Of a stretch of DNA of 40,138 nt, positions 16,480 to 23,980 are shown one piece after another. How positions within the stretch are numbered: position 1 is the first letter of the stretch; every line of letters starts with the position of its first letter. The notes below the pieces were generated by a model that was given only the letters and a program-made list of their open reading frames with translations, was not told the origin of the DNA and made no database searches. Source of the stretch: an uncultured Lachnospiraceae bacterium (GTDB taxonomy: Bacteria; Bacillota; Clostridia; Lachnospirales; Lachnospiraceae); contig CANSTU010000026.1 in the NCBI GenBank assembly GCA_947650005.1, positions 1 to 40,138 of the forward strand, given 5' to 3'. A program made the position numbers and the translations under genes.

Positions 16480-17130
16480 ATGGCAACAGTTATCTTGCTT
16501 TTTCTGCTCGTGCTCTGGCACTACAGAAAAAGAATGGTCTACAATCCTTATGATGAAAAACTCAGCCACAGTTCCTACTATGAGGCATCCTTTGCAGGGA
16601 GACAGGTGTGCACGGAGGAAATCTACCGGATTTTCCAGGAGACGGCAGGCCATAAACGCCTCCTGCGCAACTGCCGCTTGGGCGAGGACGGAGGGGAAGA
16701 GGCAGAAGTGCTATTGATCCACGAATCGGGCATTTATGTGGCCAGTTCCGGCAACATGGAGGGGACGATTAGGGGCAGTGCGACGGGAAGATACTGGACA
16801 CAGTCCTTCCGGGAAGGATGGCTGTTTCCCTGCAGAAACTACTTCTATAACCCCTTTTTGTACAATAAAAGGAGCCTGGATGTAATTCAATGGATGTGCC
16901 GGGATATGCCGAAGCTGCCTTGTTACTCCATGGCCGTATTCGGGAATAAGGGCCGTCTGGAGACGGCCGGATACATGGGGGATAACCGGTGGGCGATTCC
17001 TCTTCGTACTCTGTCGGTAACCGTTGCGAATATCATGCGGCACAACAGGAAATTTCTCCTTCCCGCGCAGGTGGAGCTGATCTATGAACGGCTCATGGGA
17101 AACGCCGCAGGGTGTGGAAAACGTTCTTAG
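16480..17130 (+). CDS. NERD-like (nuclease-related) membrane-anchored protein with degenerate active site
   Basis: A 216-residue protein with an N-terminal hydrophobic anchor (residues 2-12) and a region at about 60-130 whose order of motifs matches the NERD domain: a hydrophobic strand with GIYVASSGNMEG, then an RGSATGRYWTQ block and a late NPFLYNKRSLD block (family: GIFVIEVKNYxG, Gxxxxx-W-xQ, NPLxQNxxxxx). In active family members the strand carries Glu-x-Lys; here these positions read Ser and Gly (ASSGN), and the preceding acidic position is also altered, so nuclease activity is doubtful. It starts 31 bases after the helicase gene, and GAGGAAAG precedes the ATG. The match is by pattern only, so the family call is moderate. 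Confidence 0.6.
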   Translation: MATVILLFLLVLWHYRKRMVYNPYDEKLSHSSYYEASFAGRQVCTEEIYRIFQETAGHKRLLRNCRLGEDGGEEAEVLLIHESGIYVASSGNMEGTIRGSATGRYWTQSFREGWLFPCRNYFYNPFLYNKRSLDVIQWMCRDMPKLPCYSMAVFGNKGRLETAGYMGDNRWAIPLRTLSVTVANIMRHNRKFLLPAQVELIYERLMGNAAGCGKRS

Positions 17131-17224
17131 TACGACGATCTGAAAACATCTTACAACAAATGGGTTTATCCGCCGCTTGATAGGACTGAAAAGAAGGTAA
17201 GAGAAAGCCTTATCAGGAAGGAGG

Positions 17225-17439
17225 ATGAATGATGCATATCAAAACAATGTGATGCCAAAGCCATTCAGGGTGCCGTATTAAAGGACAAGGGGATGGGAGA
17301 CGCTGAATCAAATGACGGCATCTCTCCTACGGAAGAAACGGCAGATCCCATTCAGATGGAACCGGTTACTTATACGAAGGCCGGGGAAGTAAGTCCCAGC
17401 CTGATTGAGCATGCTGGAAACATTTCTGTCCCTGTATAG
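17225..17439 (+). pseudogene. Broken small gene of unknown family, frameshifted near 17250
   Basis: A strong ribosome site (GGAAGGAGG, ending at 17224) is followed by ATG codons, but all frames from them stop early. From 17251 a different frame is open for 62 codons (DAKAIQGAVLKDKGMGDAES and onward, ending IEHAGNISVPV) and stops at 17437-17439, eleven bases before a textbook terminator. The fit of ribosome site, ORF and terminator suggests a real gene of about 70 codons that has suffered a one-base change near 17250. I do not recognise the protein. The bases 17131-17224 before it show nothing else. Confidence 0.45.
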
Positions 17440-17449
17440 GGATATGGGA

Positions 17450-17485
17450 GCACCGGATGATTTTGTCCGGTGCACCTTGTCTTTT
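17450..17485 (+). terminator. Strong rho-independent terminator
   Basis: A perfect 8-bp stem GCACCGGA/TCCGGTGC (17450-17457 with 17466-17473) with loop TGATTTTG is followed by ACCTTGTCTTTTT. It lies directly after the broken small gene and ahead of the transposase fragment. Confidence 0.85.
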
Positions 17486-17499
17486 TCATAAAGCATGAT

Positions 17500-17759
17500 T
17501 TAAAGGATCTTATCCGCGGCAAGGATTCCGTCTAATCATCGGAGATAAAAACCTCGGAATGCTCGAAACCATACCTGAAGTATTTCCGGATGCCCTCTAT
17601 CAACGCTGTACGGTTTATTTTATCGGAACATTTTCCCTGTTACTCCACGTGATAAGGTGTAGGCTGTGGGAATAATGGGAAAGGTTATCCATGCCCAGGA
17701 GAGCAAGGAAGCAGCAGGTGAGAAAGTACAGCAGGTTGCTGGGTATTTAAACCATGGCG
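17500..17759 (+). pseudogene. Fragment of an IS256/mutator-family transposase
   Basis: Across shifting frames one reads LKDLIRGK, then GFRLIIGDKNLGMLE followed by TIPEVFPDALYQRCTVYF, and after a further shift FPVTPRDKV, a stop, and GKVIHAQESKEAAGEKVQQV. This order matches the catalytic-core region of mutator-type transposases (pattern G-x-x-L-I-x-x-D-x-x-x-G-L/M, then YQRCxVHF, then the IHAQESKKAA region). At least two frameshifts and one in-frame stop are present and both ends of the gene are missing. It is a decayed insertion-sequence remnant without visible terminal repeats. Confidence 0.8.
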
Positions 17760-17814
17760 TTTTCATAAATTTTTCATAAACAATGCGAAAGTACTCCACA
17801 TAAAGAGAAAAATA

Positions 17815-17823
17815 TGCTATACT
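17815..17823 (+). promoter_or_regulatory. Possible extended -10 promoter
   Basis: TGC followed by TATACT (17818-17823) in an AT-rich stretch. A start near 17830 would leave only about ten bases before the ATG of the 75-codon ORF, and no ribosome site is present. Confidence 0.3.
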
Positions 17824-17839
17824 TTTTATACATTTCAAA

Positions 17840-18067
17840 ATGAAGCAATTCAATCTGATTATGACAAACTGCCTCGCAGAGTATGGCAGTGTCTGTCTGG
17901 ATGATATGGCAAAGAAAGAGCTTGTACCATCCGTTGAATCCCATTTTATTTATGTAGATTTTTGGACGAACTGTTATTGTAATGAAAGACTCGCTGTTGC
18001 GACGAAGATTGGCTTGATGCTGCCTTATGGAGATGGATTTGCGTCAGATAGTGCAGACGGGGATTAG
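17840..18067 (+). CDS. 75-codon orphan ORF of unknown function
   Basis: An open frame with a plausible protein-like composition (four Cys, several aromatic residues, an acidic C-terminus ending SADGD) but no ribosome site and no family that I recognise. It lies between a transposase remnant and a tandem repeat, so it may itself be a fragment of a decayed gene. Low confidence that it is expressed. Confidence 0.25.
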   Translation: MKQFNLIMTNCLAEYGSVCLDDMAKKELVPSVESHFIYVDFWTNCYCNERLAVATKIGLMLPYGDGFASDSADGD

Positions 18068-18085
18068 GTTTCCAACCGTGATTTT

Positions 18086-18281
18086 GCGCCACTTGAAGCG
18101 GTCAGGAAGGTCCCTGTGAAATCTGCGATTTCCCAGGAAACGAGGAGTTTCCTTAGCCTAATTTAAGCGCCCGCTTTGAAACGGTCAGACGGGAGTTCCT
18201 GTGAAATCTACGATTTCCCAGGAAATGAGGAGTTTCCTTAGCCTGATTTGCGCGCCCGCAAAAGCGGGCAGATGGGAGTTA
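18086..18281 (+). repeat. Tandem repeat of structured units of 81 and 85 bases plus a partial third, leader of the PP2C gene
   Basis: Unit 1 is 18086-18166, unit 2 is 18167-18251 and a partial unit 3 is 18252-18281. The best-conserved 54-base cores (18111-18164 and 18196-18249) differ at about four positions. Each core can fold into two hairpins in a row, GAAATC/GATTTC (extended by an outer CCTG/CAGG pair) and GGAAAC or GGAAAT with GTTTCC around a GAGGA loop. Units 2 and 3 begin with a further CCGC-type hairpin (CCGCTTTGAAACGG; CCCGCAAAAGCGGG). The last unit runs into the ribosome site of the PP2C gene, so the array would be its 5' leader. No promoter is obvious before it. Confidence 0.8.
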
Positions 18282-18283
18282 GA

Positions 18284-19045
18284 ATGAATTATCAGACTGC
18301 TTTTTGTTGGGAGAAGGGGAGAGGGAGGAAAGAAAGCTTTCGTGAAAGGGAGAACCGCCCGGAGCGTACAAAGGACAGGAACGGGGACTCTCTATTGCTA
18401 CAGCAGATTCAAACCCGGCGTGGAAGGATGCTTCTGGCAGTGGTGAGTGATGGCATCGGCGGGCTGGAGGAGGGAGAGAATGCCAGCGGATTTCTAGTGG
18501 GGGAGCTGAAGCGATGGTTTTACGGGGATGCACTGGAGATTGCCGGTAAATCCTGTCTAAGAAAGCGCGGGCTGATACGGATGGAAAAGAGTCTGGCCAG
18601 GCGGATATACAATGCCGCAGGCAGTCTGAGGGCATATGGGGAAAGGGAGAACCGTCGTCTTGGGGCTACCCTGAGCGCCGTTTTGCTGTGGAAAAGGCGA
18701 TACTTGATCTGTTCCGTGGGTGACAGCCGGATCTATCTGATCGGGAGAAGGGAAAAACGGGTATTGACCTGGGACGATACGGACCGAAACGGACGGCTGA
18801 CGCGGTGCATCGGTTCTATGGGCTGGTATCCCATGCAGTCCATCAAGGGTCGTCTGGGGCGTGGAAAGCTGCTTCTTCTGTGTACGGACGGTTTCTGGAG
18901 AAAGCTGCAGGACGAAGAACAGGAGGCTGCAAGAAAGACAGGCGGAGAGGGAGAGATGAATATGTGGTTGGAACGGATGTGTGTAAAATTGAGAAGCAGA
19001 GGGGAAAGAGACGATATAACGGCTATTTTGATACGGATAAAATGA
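18284..19045 (+). CDS. PP2C-family Ser/Thr protein phosphatase
   Basis: A 253-residue soluble phosphatase with the PPM/PP2C metal-binding motifs: an NGDS Asp near residue 35, VSDGIGG with Asp56 and Gly57, the SVGDSRIY strand (about 144-151), TDGF at 201-204 and the closing DDIT at 243-246. These bind the two Mn/Mg ions used to hydrolyse phospho-Ser and phospho-Thr. The kinase gene follows after 12 bases, so the two form the usual reversible phosphorylation pair. ATG at 18284 is taken because GGGAG lies six bases upstream; the frame is open to 18248 but that part is the last repeat unit. Expression is probably affected by the structured repeat leader. Confidence 0.9.
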   Translation: MNYQTAFCWEKGRGRKESFRERENRPERTKDRNGDSLLLQQIQTRRGRMLLAVVSDGIGGLEEGENASGFLVGELKRWFYGDALEIAGKSCLRKRGLIRMEKSLARRIYNAAGSLRAYGERENRRLGATLSAVLLWKRRYLICSVGDSRIYLIGRREKRVLTWDDTDRNGRLTRCIGSMGWYPMQSIKGRLGRGKLLLLCTDGFWRKLQDEEQEAARKTGGEGEMNMWLERMCVKLRSRGERDDITAILIRIK

Positions 19046-19057
19046 GGGGGATAGGAT

Positions 19058-20503
19058 ATGCAGGAGAAACTTATGACTTTGTCACGGACTCCCAATCCAA
19101 GCGGCGCCGCAGACAAATCCGGCACCATGCAGGAACGCAGGTATGAGAAGGTTAGAAAATTGGGAGAAGGTGGAATGGGGAGCGCTTATCTGGTATTCGA
19201 TAAAAAACTGGGGAAGTATTGGGCTATGAAGGTTTGGCGGGAGGAAACATGCAGGAAAGCGGATTTCAGGAAGGAATGTATGGCATTGCGGGACATAGAC
19301 AGCACATTTTTTCCGAGAATTGTGGATGCCTTTTGGGAAAATGGGAAAAGGTATTTAATCATGGATTGGGTAAACGGGATCACTCTGGAAGAACAGATTC
19401 TGGATAGAGGACGGCTGTCTGCGGCGGAAACATGTTCTTATGGGCTGCAGATCTGTGACGCATTGGAAGTACTTCATAAAAGGATCCCTCCCATGCTGCA
19501 CTTGGATTTGAAACCCTCCAATATCATCCTAACACAGGAAGGAATCCGCCTGATCGATTTCGGAAGCGCTCTGAGCGGATGGACTGGAATCCGTCCGTCC
19601 AGCGCAACGCCTGATTATGCCTCTTCGGAGCTGATTCGTGCGGTGCGGGGAGAGCGGAACCTGTCGGGAAGAACAGGAATACAGGAGGTGGACTTATGCA
19701 GCGATATCTACAGTCTGGGCGCTGTGATGCTGACGATGCTGACGGGAAAAAGGCCAAAAGCCGCTGGAAAGGAACTGGAGAAGCGGACAGATGTACCGGA
19801 AAAATTAAAAAGACTCATTCGGCGTGCCATGGATCCGGATCCAGCCCGACGCTTTCAGAGTGTGGAGGAAATGAAACGGGAACTACTCCGTACAGACAGA
19901 AAGGATTGGTCCGTTACGGCCATGCATCTGCTGATGCGTGCAAGTTCCCTGGGATTCATAGGCTGGGCCGTCTTGCGCGGCGCAGGCTTGCTCCAGACCT
20001 GCTACGGTCTTATAATGAATGGAGAAAACCTGAGAGAACTAAGCGCTCAAACGTTACTGACAGGAATGATGCCTGTCCTGATCTGCTGCCTATGGGAACG
20101 TCTGATCAACTGGATACAGGAACGACTGTCCATGCCAGGAAGGACAGGACTATGGTATTGCCAGGAGAAAAACTGCATGAGGACGGACAAAAAAAGTCAG
20201 ATATGGCTAGGGATCCTTTTGGGTCTATGTGTGGGCATGCTTGCCGCATTCCCAACAAAAGCCCTGCTCGCCCAGGAGGCTTCGGGAGAGGGGGAGCGAC
20301 TTCCCATAGCGGTAAGGGATTCCTACATGAGGAAAATATTGATCCGGACAGGATACATCTGTGAGACGGAGGGCCCTCTATATCTGGAAATATCGGAAGA
20401 AATGCTCGAAAGCGGAGAAACTATGCATATCCGCGTCACAGGAAACGAAGAGGGAAAACAGCCTCGCACCTATACCTTTTCCTGCCGGAAACGAGACGGA
20501 TGA
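19058..20503 (+). CDS. Membrane Ser/Thr protein kinase (Hanks type) without PASTA repeats
   Basis: A 481-residue protein. The kinase domain (about 30-275) has the glycine loop GEGGMG (36-41), Lys58 in AMK, Glu73, the catalytic loop HLDLKPSN (148-155, with Asp150), DFG at 167-169 and an APE-like PDYASSE (185-191). Three hydrophobic segments follow (about 295-316, 332-350 and 381-404), then an external domain of about 75 residues ending PRTYTFSCRKRDG. PrkC/Stk-type kinases of Firmicutes have one membrane segment and PASTA repeats, so this is a different branch with another sensor. It is paired with the PP2C gene 12 bases upstream. The regulated process is not evident. The usual rlmN/rsgA neighbours of prkC are absent. 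Confidence 0.88.
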   Translation: MQEKLMTLSRTPNPSGAADKSGTMQERRYEKVRKLGEGGMGSAYLVFDKKLGKYWAMKVWREETCRKADFRKECMALRDIDSTFFPRIVDAFWENGKRYLIMDWVNGITLEEQILDRGRLSAAETCSYGLQICDALEVLHKRIPPMLHLDLKPSNIILTQEGIRLIDFGSALSGWTGIRPSSATPDYASSELIRAVRGERNLSGRTGIQEVDLCSDIYSLGAVMLTMLTGKRPKAAGKELEKRTDVPEKLKRLIRRAMDPDPARRFQSVEEMKRELLRTDRKDWSVTAMHLLMRASSLGFIGWAVLRGAGLLQTCYGLIMNGENLRELSAQTLLTGMMPVLICCLWERLINWIQERLSMPGRTGLWYCQEKNCMRTDKKSQIWLGILLGLCVGMLAAFPTKALLAQEASGEGERLPIAVRDSYMRKILIRTGYICETEGPLYLEISEEMLESGETMHIRVTGNEEGKQPRTYTFSCRKRDG

Positions 20504-20587
20504 GCGCTGCGCCCCGCCGCTTTCTGGTATCTTCCTTTTCCCACCCAATCTCCGATAACGAAAACAGAGGAAACTGTACAGAATAGA

Positions 20588-20616
20588 TTGACAGGCGGGC
20601 ATTCGTCTCCTATGAT
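20588..20616 (+). promoter_or_regulatory. Near-consensus sigma-A promoter of the alpha-galactosidase gene
   Basis: A perfect TTGACA (20588-20593) is separated by 17 bases from TATGAT (20611-20616). Transcription would start near 20623, about 38 bases before the ATG. No operator palindrome or catabolite-responsive element is evident in the short leader. A second TTGACA at 20635 has no matching -10 box. Confidence 0.8.
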
Positions 20617-20660
20617 GGAAGTTAGTACAAAACATTGACAGACCAAACAAGGAGAAAGAG

Positions 20661-22850
20661 ATGGCGATCACTTACAATGAATCCACACGAGTGTTTACAC
20701 TACAGACCGAACATACCACCTATCAAATGAAGGTGGGACGATATGATATCCTGAAGCACCTCTATTATGGAAAAAGGGTGGAGGGAAGCACCATGGATTA
20801 TCTGTTATGGTATCCAGATGTGGGGTTTTCTGGAAATCCCTATGAAGCGGAAACCGATAAATGCTTTTCCCTGGACATCCAGCCTCAGGAGTTTCCCTCG
20901 GATGGAGTGGGGGATTACAGAGAGGGCTGTATCGAGGTGGTCAATCCGGACGGTTCCCGTGCGGCTGATTTCCGTTATGCATCCCATTCCATCAGCCGGG
21001 GAGCCTATCAGGTCAAGGGTATGCCCGCAGCCTATGATGAAGGATCCGAAAGCGCCACCCTCAGCATTTTCTTAAAGGATGCCGTGACCGGGCTGGAACT
21101 GGAGCTGAAATACGGCGTATTTGAAAAAGAGGATATGATCACCCGGGCCGCAGTGCTGTATAATGCCACGGCGGGAACGGTGGAATTGGAAAAGCTGCTC
21201 AGCGTCTGCTTGGAAATTCCGTTCGGGCAGTGGGAAGCGGTGCATTTCCATGGCCGCCATGCCATGGAACGGCAGATGGAACGGCTGCCCCTCGGGCACG
21301 GAACCTTCAGCATTTCCAGCAAAAGAGGGACGTCCAGCCATCAGCATAATCCATCCCTGATCCTGTGTGCGCCGGAGACGACGGAGGATGCGGGAGAATG
21401 CTATGGGATGCTTCTGGTATACAGCGGCAATTTCACCATACGGGCCGAGGTGGATCAGATGGGCCAGACCCGGGCAGTAATGGGGATCAATCCGGAGCAA
21501 TTCCGCTTCCGTCTGGAGGCGGGGGAAAGCTTTGAGACGCCGCAGGCCATCCTGGGCTTTTCCGCAGAGGGCTTTACGAAATTGTCCCATCGTTTCCATC
21601 GGATGATTAGCAGGCATATCTGCAGAGGAAAATATAAATATGCGAGGCGCCCCATCCTGATCAACAATTGGGAAGCCACCTATTTTGATTTTAATGAAGA
21701 CAAAATCATGCGGATTGCCAATCAGGCGGCAGAGCTGGGGATCGAGATGCTCGTGCTGGATGACGGATGGTTCGGAAAACGGGATACCGATACCTCCGGG
21801 CTGGGCGATTGGTTTGTGAACCGGAAGAAACTGCCGGAGGGGCTGGAAGGCCTGTCGGAGAAAATCCATGCCCTGGGCATGAAATTCGGCCTGTGGTTCG
21901 AACCGGAGATGGTATCGGAGGACAGCGATCTATATAGAAACAATCCGGACTGGGCGCTCCGGATTCCTGGCAGAAAACCCAATCGCAGCCGTTATCAGCT
22001 GGTTTTGGATATGTCCAGACAGGATGTGCGGGATTATCTGTTTGAACGGATGAGCGATATCATAAGCAGCGCCAAAATAGACTATGTGAAATGGGATATG
22101 AACCGCAGCATGAGCGATATATACAGCGTAAATCTTCCCATAGAGCGGCAGGGGGAAATGTATCACCGCTGTATATTGGGCGTATATGAACTGCTGGAAC
22201 GGCTGACAGGAGCTTTCCCGGATTTGATGATCGAGGGTTGCAGCGGCGGCGGCGGAAGGTTTGATGCTGGTATGCTGTATTATTCCCCGCAGATCTGGTG
22301 CAGTGATGATACGGACGCCATAGAACGTCTGCAGATCCAGCATGGGACATCCTTTTTCTATCCCATCGGCACGGTGGGTTCCCATGTGTCCGCCTGTCCG
22401 AACCATCAGACGGGAAGGATTACCCCTTTTGAGACGCGTGGCGTGGTCGCCATGGCGGGAAGCTTCGGTTATGAGCTGGATTTGAACCAGATTCCGGACG
22501 AGGAAAAGGAATTGGTTAGGGCTCAGGTGGCGGATTACGGGAAATATTATAATCTGATCCATGAAGGGGATTATTACCGGCTGAATGCGCCGGGAGACGG
22601 AACGGATTTCCTGGCCTGGGCGTTTGTGTCGGAGGATAAAAAACAGGTGCTCTTCAATCTGGTAGTCACCCATGTGCGGGCCAATGCAAAGGCCATGTTC
22701 GTCAAGCTAAGAGGCCTGGACGAGGGAAAAATGTATCGCCTGGAAGATGGAAGGACGTTGTCTGCAAGTGCATTAATGTACGCCGGGCTGTCCATTCCTG
22801 CCCTGCCTGGCGAATATAGGTCGGTACAGATGGAGCTTGTGGCACAGTAG
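20661..22850 (+). CDS. GH36 alpha-galactosidase
   Basis: A 729-residue enzyme that hydrolyses terminal alpha-1,6-galactose from melibiose, raffinose and related oligosaccharides. An N-terminal beta-sandwich (about 1-320) precedes the (beta/alpha)8 barrel. The nucleophile Asp479 sits in YVKWDMNRS, the acid/base is Asp549 in WCSDDTDA, and LDDGWF (366-371) and EGCSGGGGR (525-533) are typical of the family; the 70-residue spacing of the two Asp equals that of the characterised Geobacillus enzyme (478 and 548). No signal peptide is present, so it acts on imported sugars. AAGGAGAAAGAG precedes the ATG. No sugar transporter or regulator lies next to it. The ispG gene follows after 32 bases. Confidence 0.93.
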   Translation: MAITYNESTRVFTLQTEHTTYQMKVGRYDILKHLYYGKRVEGSTMDYLLWYPDVGFSGNPYEAETDKCFSLDIQPQEFPSDGVGDYREGCIEVVNPDGSRAADFRYASHSISRGAYQVKGMPAAYDEGSESATLSIFLKDAVTGLELELKYGVFEKEDMITRAAVLYNATAGTVELEKLLSVCLEIPFGQWEAVHFHGRHAMERQMERLPLGHGTFSISSKRGTSSHQHNPSLILCAPETTEDAGECYGMLLVYSGNFTIRAEVDQMGQTRAVMGINPEQFRFRLEAGESFETPQAILGFSAEGFTKLSHRFHRMISRHICRGKYKYARRPILINNWEATYFDFNEDKIMRIANQAAELGIEMLVLDDGWFGKRDTDTSGLGDWFVNRKKLPEGLEGLSEKIHALGMKFGLWFEPEMVSEDSDLYRNNPDWALRIPGRKPNRSRYQLVLDMSRQDVRDYLFERMSDIISSAKIDYVKWDMNRSMSDIYSVNLPIERQGEMYHRCILGVYELLERLTGAFPDLMIEGCSGGGGRFDAGMLYYSPQIWCSDDTDAIERLQIQHGTSFFYPIGTVGSHVSACPNHQTGRITPFETRGVVAMAGSFGYELDLNQIPDEEKELVRAQVADYGKYYNLIHEGDYYRLNAPGDGTDFLAWAFVSEDKKQVLFNLVVTHVRANAKAMFVKLRGLDEGKMYRLEDGRTLSASALMYAGLSIPALPGEYRSVQMELVAQ

Positions 22851-22882
22851 GCCTGCGGTTTCCGGCTAAGAGGAGAAGGAAC

Positions 22883-23965
22883 ATGTACAGAGAGCATACG
22901 AGAAAGGTGCGTATCGGGGATCGGGAAATCGGAGGGGGAAATCCCGTTTTGATCCAATCCATGACCAATACCAGGACAGAGGACGTGAAAGCCACGGTGG
23001 AACAGATCCTTCGTTTGGAAGCGGCCGGATGCGAGATTGTCCGCAGTACCGTTCCCACCAGGGAAGCGGCGGAGGCGATTAAGGAGATCAAGAAGAGCAT
23101 CCACATCCCGATTGTGGCGGATATTCATTTCGATTACAGGATGGCTATTGCAGCCATAGAAAACGGGGCGGACAAGATCCGCATCAATCCCGGGAACATC
23201 GGATCAAGGGAAAACGTAGCGGCGGTGGTAAAGGCGGCAAAGGAACGCCATGTTCCTATCCGTGTGGGGGTGAACAGCGGTTCCCTGGAAAAAAATCTGA
23301 TAGAGAAATATGGCGGTGTTACGGCGGAAGGAATTGTGGAAAGCGCCCTGGATAAGATAAAGATCATAGAGGATCTGGATTACCAGGAACTGGTGATCAG
23401 CATTAAATCCTCCGATGTGTTAATGTGCGTTAAGGCGCATGAGATTCTGGCGGAAAAGACGGACTATCCGCTGCATGTGGGGATTACGGAGGCCGGAACG
23501 CTGTGGAGCGGAAACATCAAATCCTCTGTGGGCATGGGGATCATCCTCTATGAGGGCATCGGCGACACCGTCCGGGTCTCCCTTACGGGGGATCCCGTAG
23601 AAGAAATCCGTACGGCAAAGCTGCTTCTGCGTACGCTGGGACTTCGCAGGGGCGGCATTGAGGTGGTGAGCTGTCCTACCTGCGGCCGGACGAAGATTGA
23701 CCTGATCGGCCTTGCGAACCGGGTGGAAGCCATGGTGGCGGATATTGCGTTGGACGGCGTGAAGGTGGCTGTCATGGGATGTGCGGTGAACGGCCCGGGA
23801 GAAGCGAAGGAAGCGGATATCGGAATCGCAGGGGGGATCGGAGAAGGCCTTTTGATCAAGAAAGGAGAAATCATCCGGAAGCTGCCGGAGGAGGAGCTCC
23901 TTTCCGCCTTGCGGGAAGAACTGTTGCGCTGGGAAGAGCAAAATAGCGGGCCATCCCGTAATTAG
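22883..23965 (+). CDS. ispG: 4-hydroxy-3-methylbut-2-enyl diphosphate synthase, flavodoxin-type (IspG/GcpE)
   Basis: A 360-residue enzyme of the MEP isoprenoid pathway that converts MEcPP to HMBPP by reductive ring opening with a 4Fe-4S cluster. The TIM barrel starts near the N-terminus (LIQSMTNTRTED) and the C-terminal iron-sulfur domain carries Cys264 and Cys267 (SCPTCGRT), Cys300 and Glu307 (MGCAVNGPGE), which are the cluster ligands. Length and motifs are those of the bacterial two-domain form. In Clostridia it usually follows dxr and rseP; here an alpha-galactosidase gene stands directly before it, 32 bases away. The polC gene starts 15 bases after its stop, so ispG and polC share a transcript. 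Confidence 0.95.
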   Translation: MYREHTRKVRIGDREIGGGNPVLIQSMTNTRTEDVKATVEQILRLEAAGCEIVRSTVPTREAAEAIKEIKKSIHIPIVADIHFDYRMAIAAIENGADKIRINPGNIGSRENVAAVVKAAKERHVPIRVGVNSGSLEKNLIEKYGGVTAEGIVESALDKIKIIEDLDYQELVISIKSSDVLMCVKAHEILAEKTDYPLHVGITEAGTLWSGNIKSSVGMGIILYEGIGDTVRVSLTGDPVEEIRTAKLLLRTLGLRRGGIEVVSCPTCGRTKIDLIGLANRVEAMVADIALDGVKVAVMGCAVNGPGEAKEADIGIAGGIGEGLLIKKGEIIRKLPEEELLSALREELLRWEEQNSGPSRN

Positions 23966-23980
23966 GCAGGAGTGATCGAC

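Noticed and set aside
15770-16717. 315-codon plus-strand frame spanning the end of the helicase gene and the NERD-like gene
   Set aside because: It overlaps two genes with recognisable proteins in other frames; the translation is rich in Gly, Arg and Cys without any motif.
18086-18281. CRISPR array
   Set aside because: The repeat has only two full units in tandem without unique spacers of constant length, and no cas gene is present in the window.
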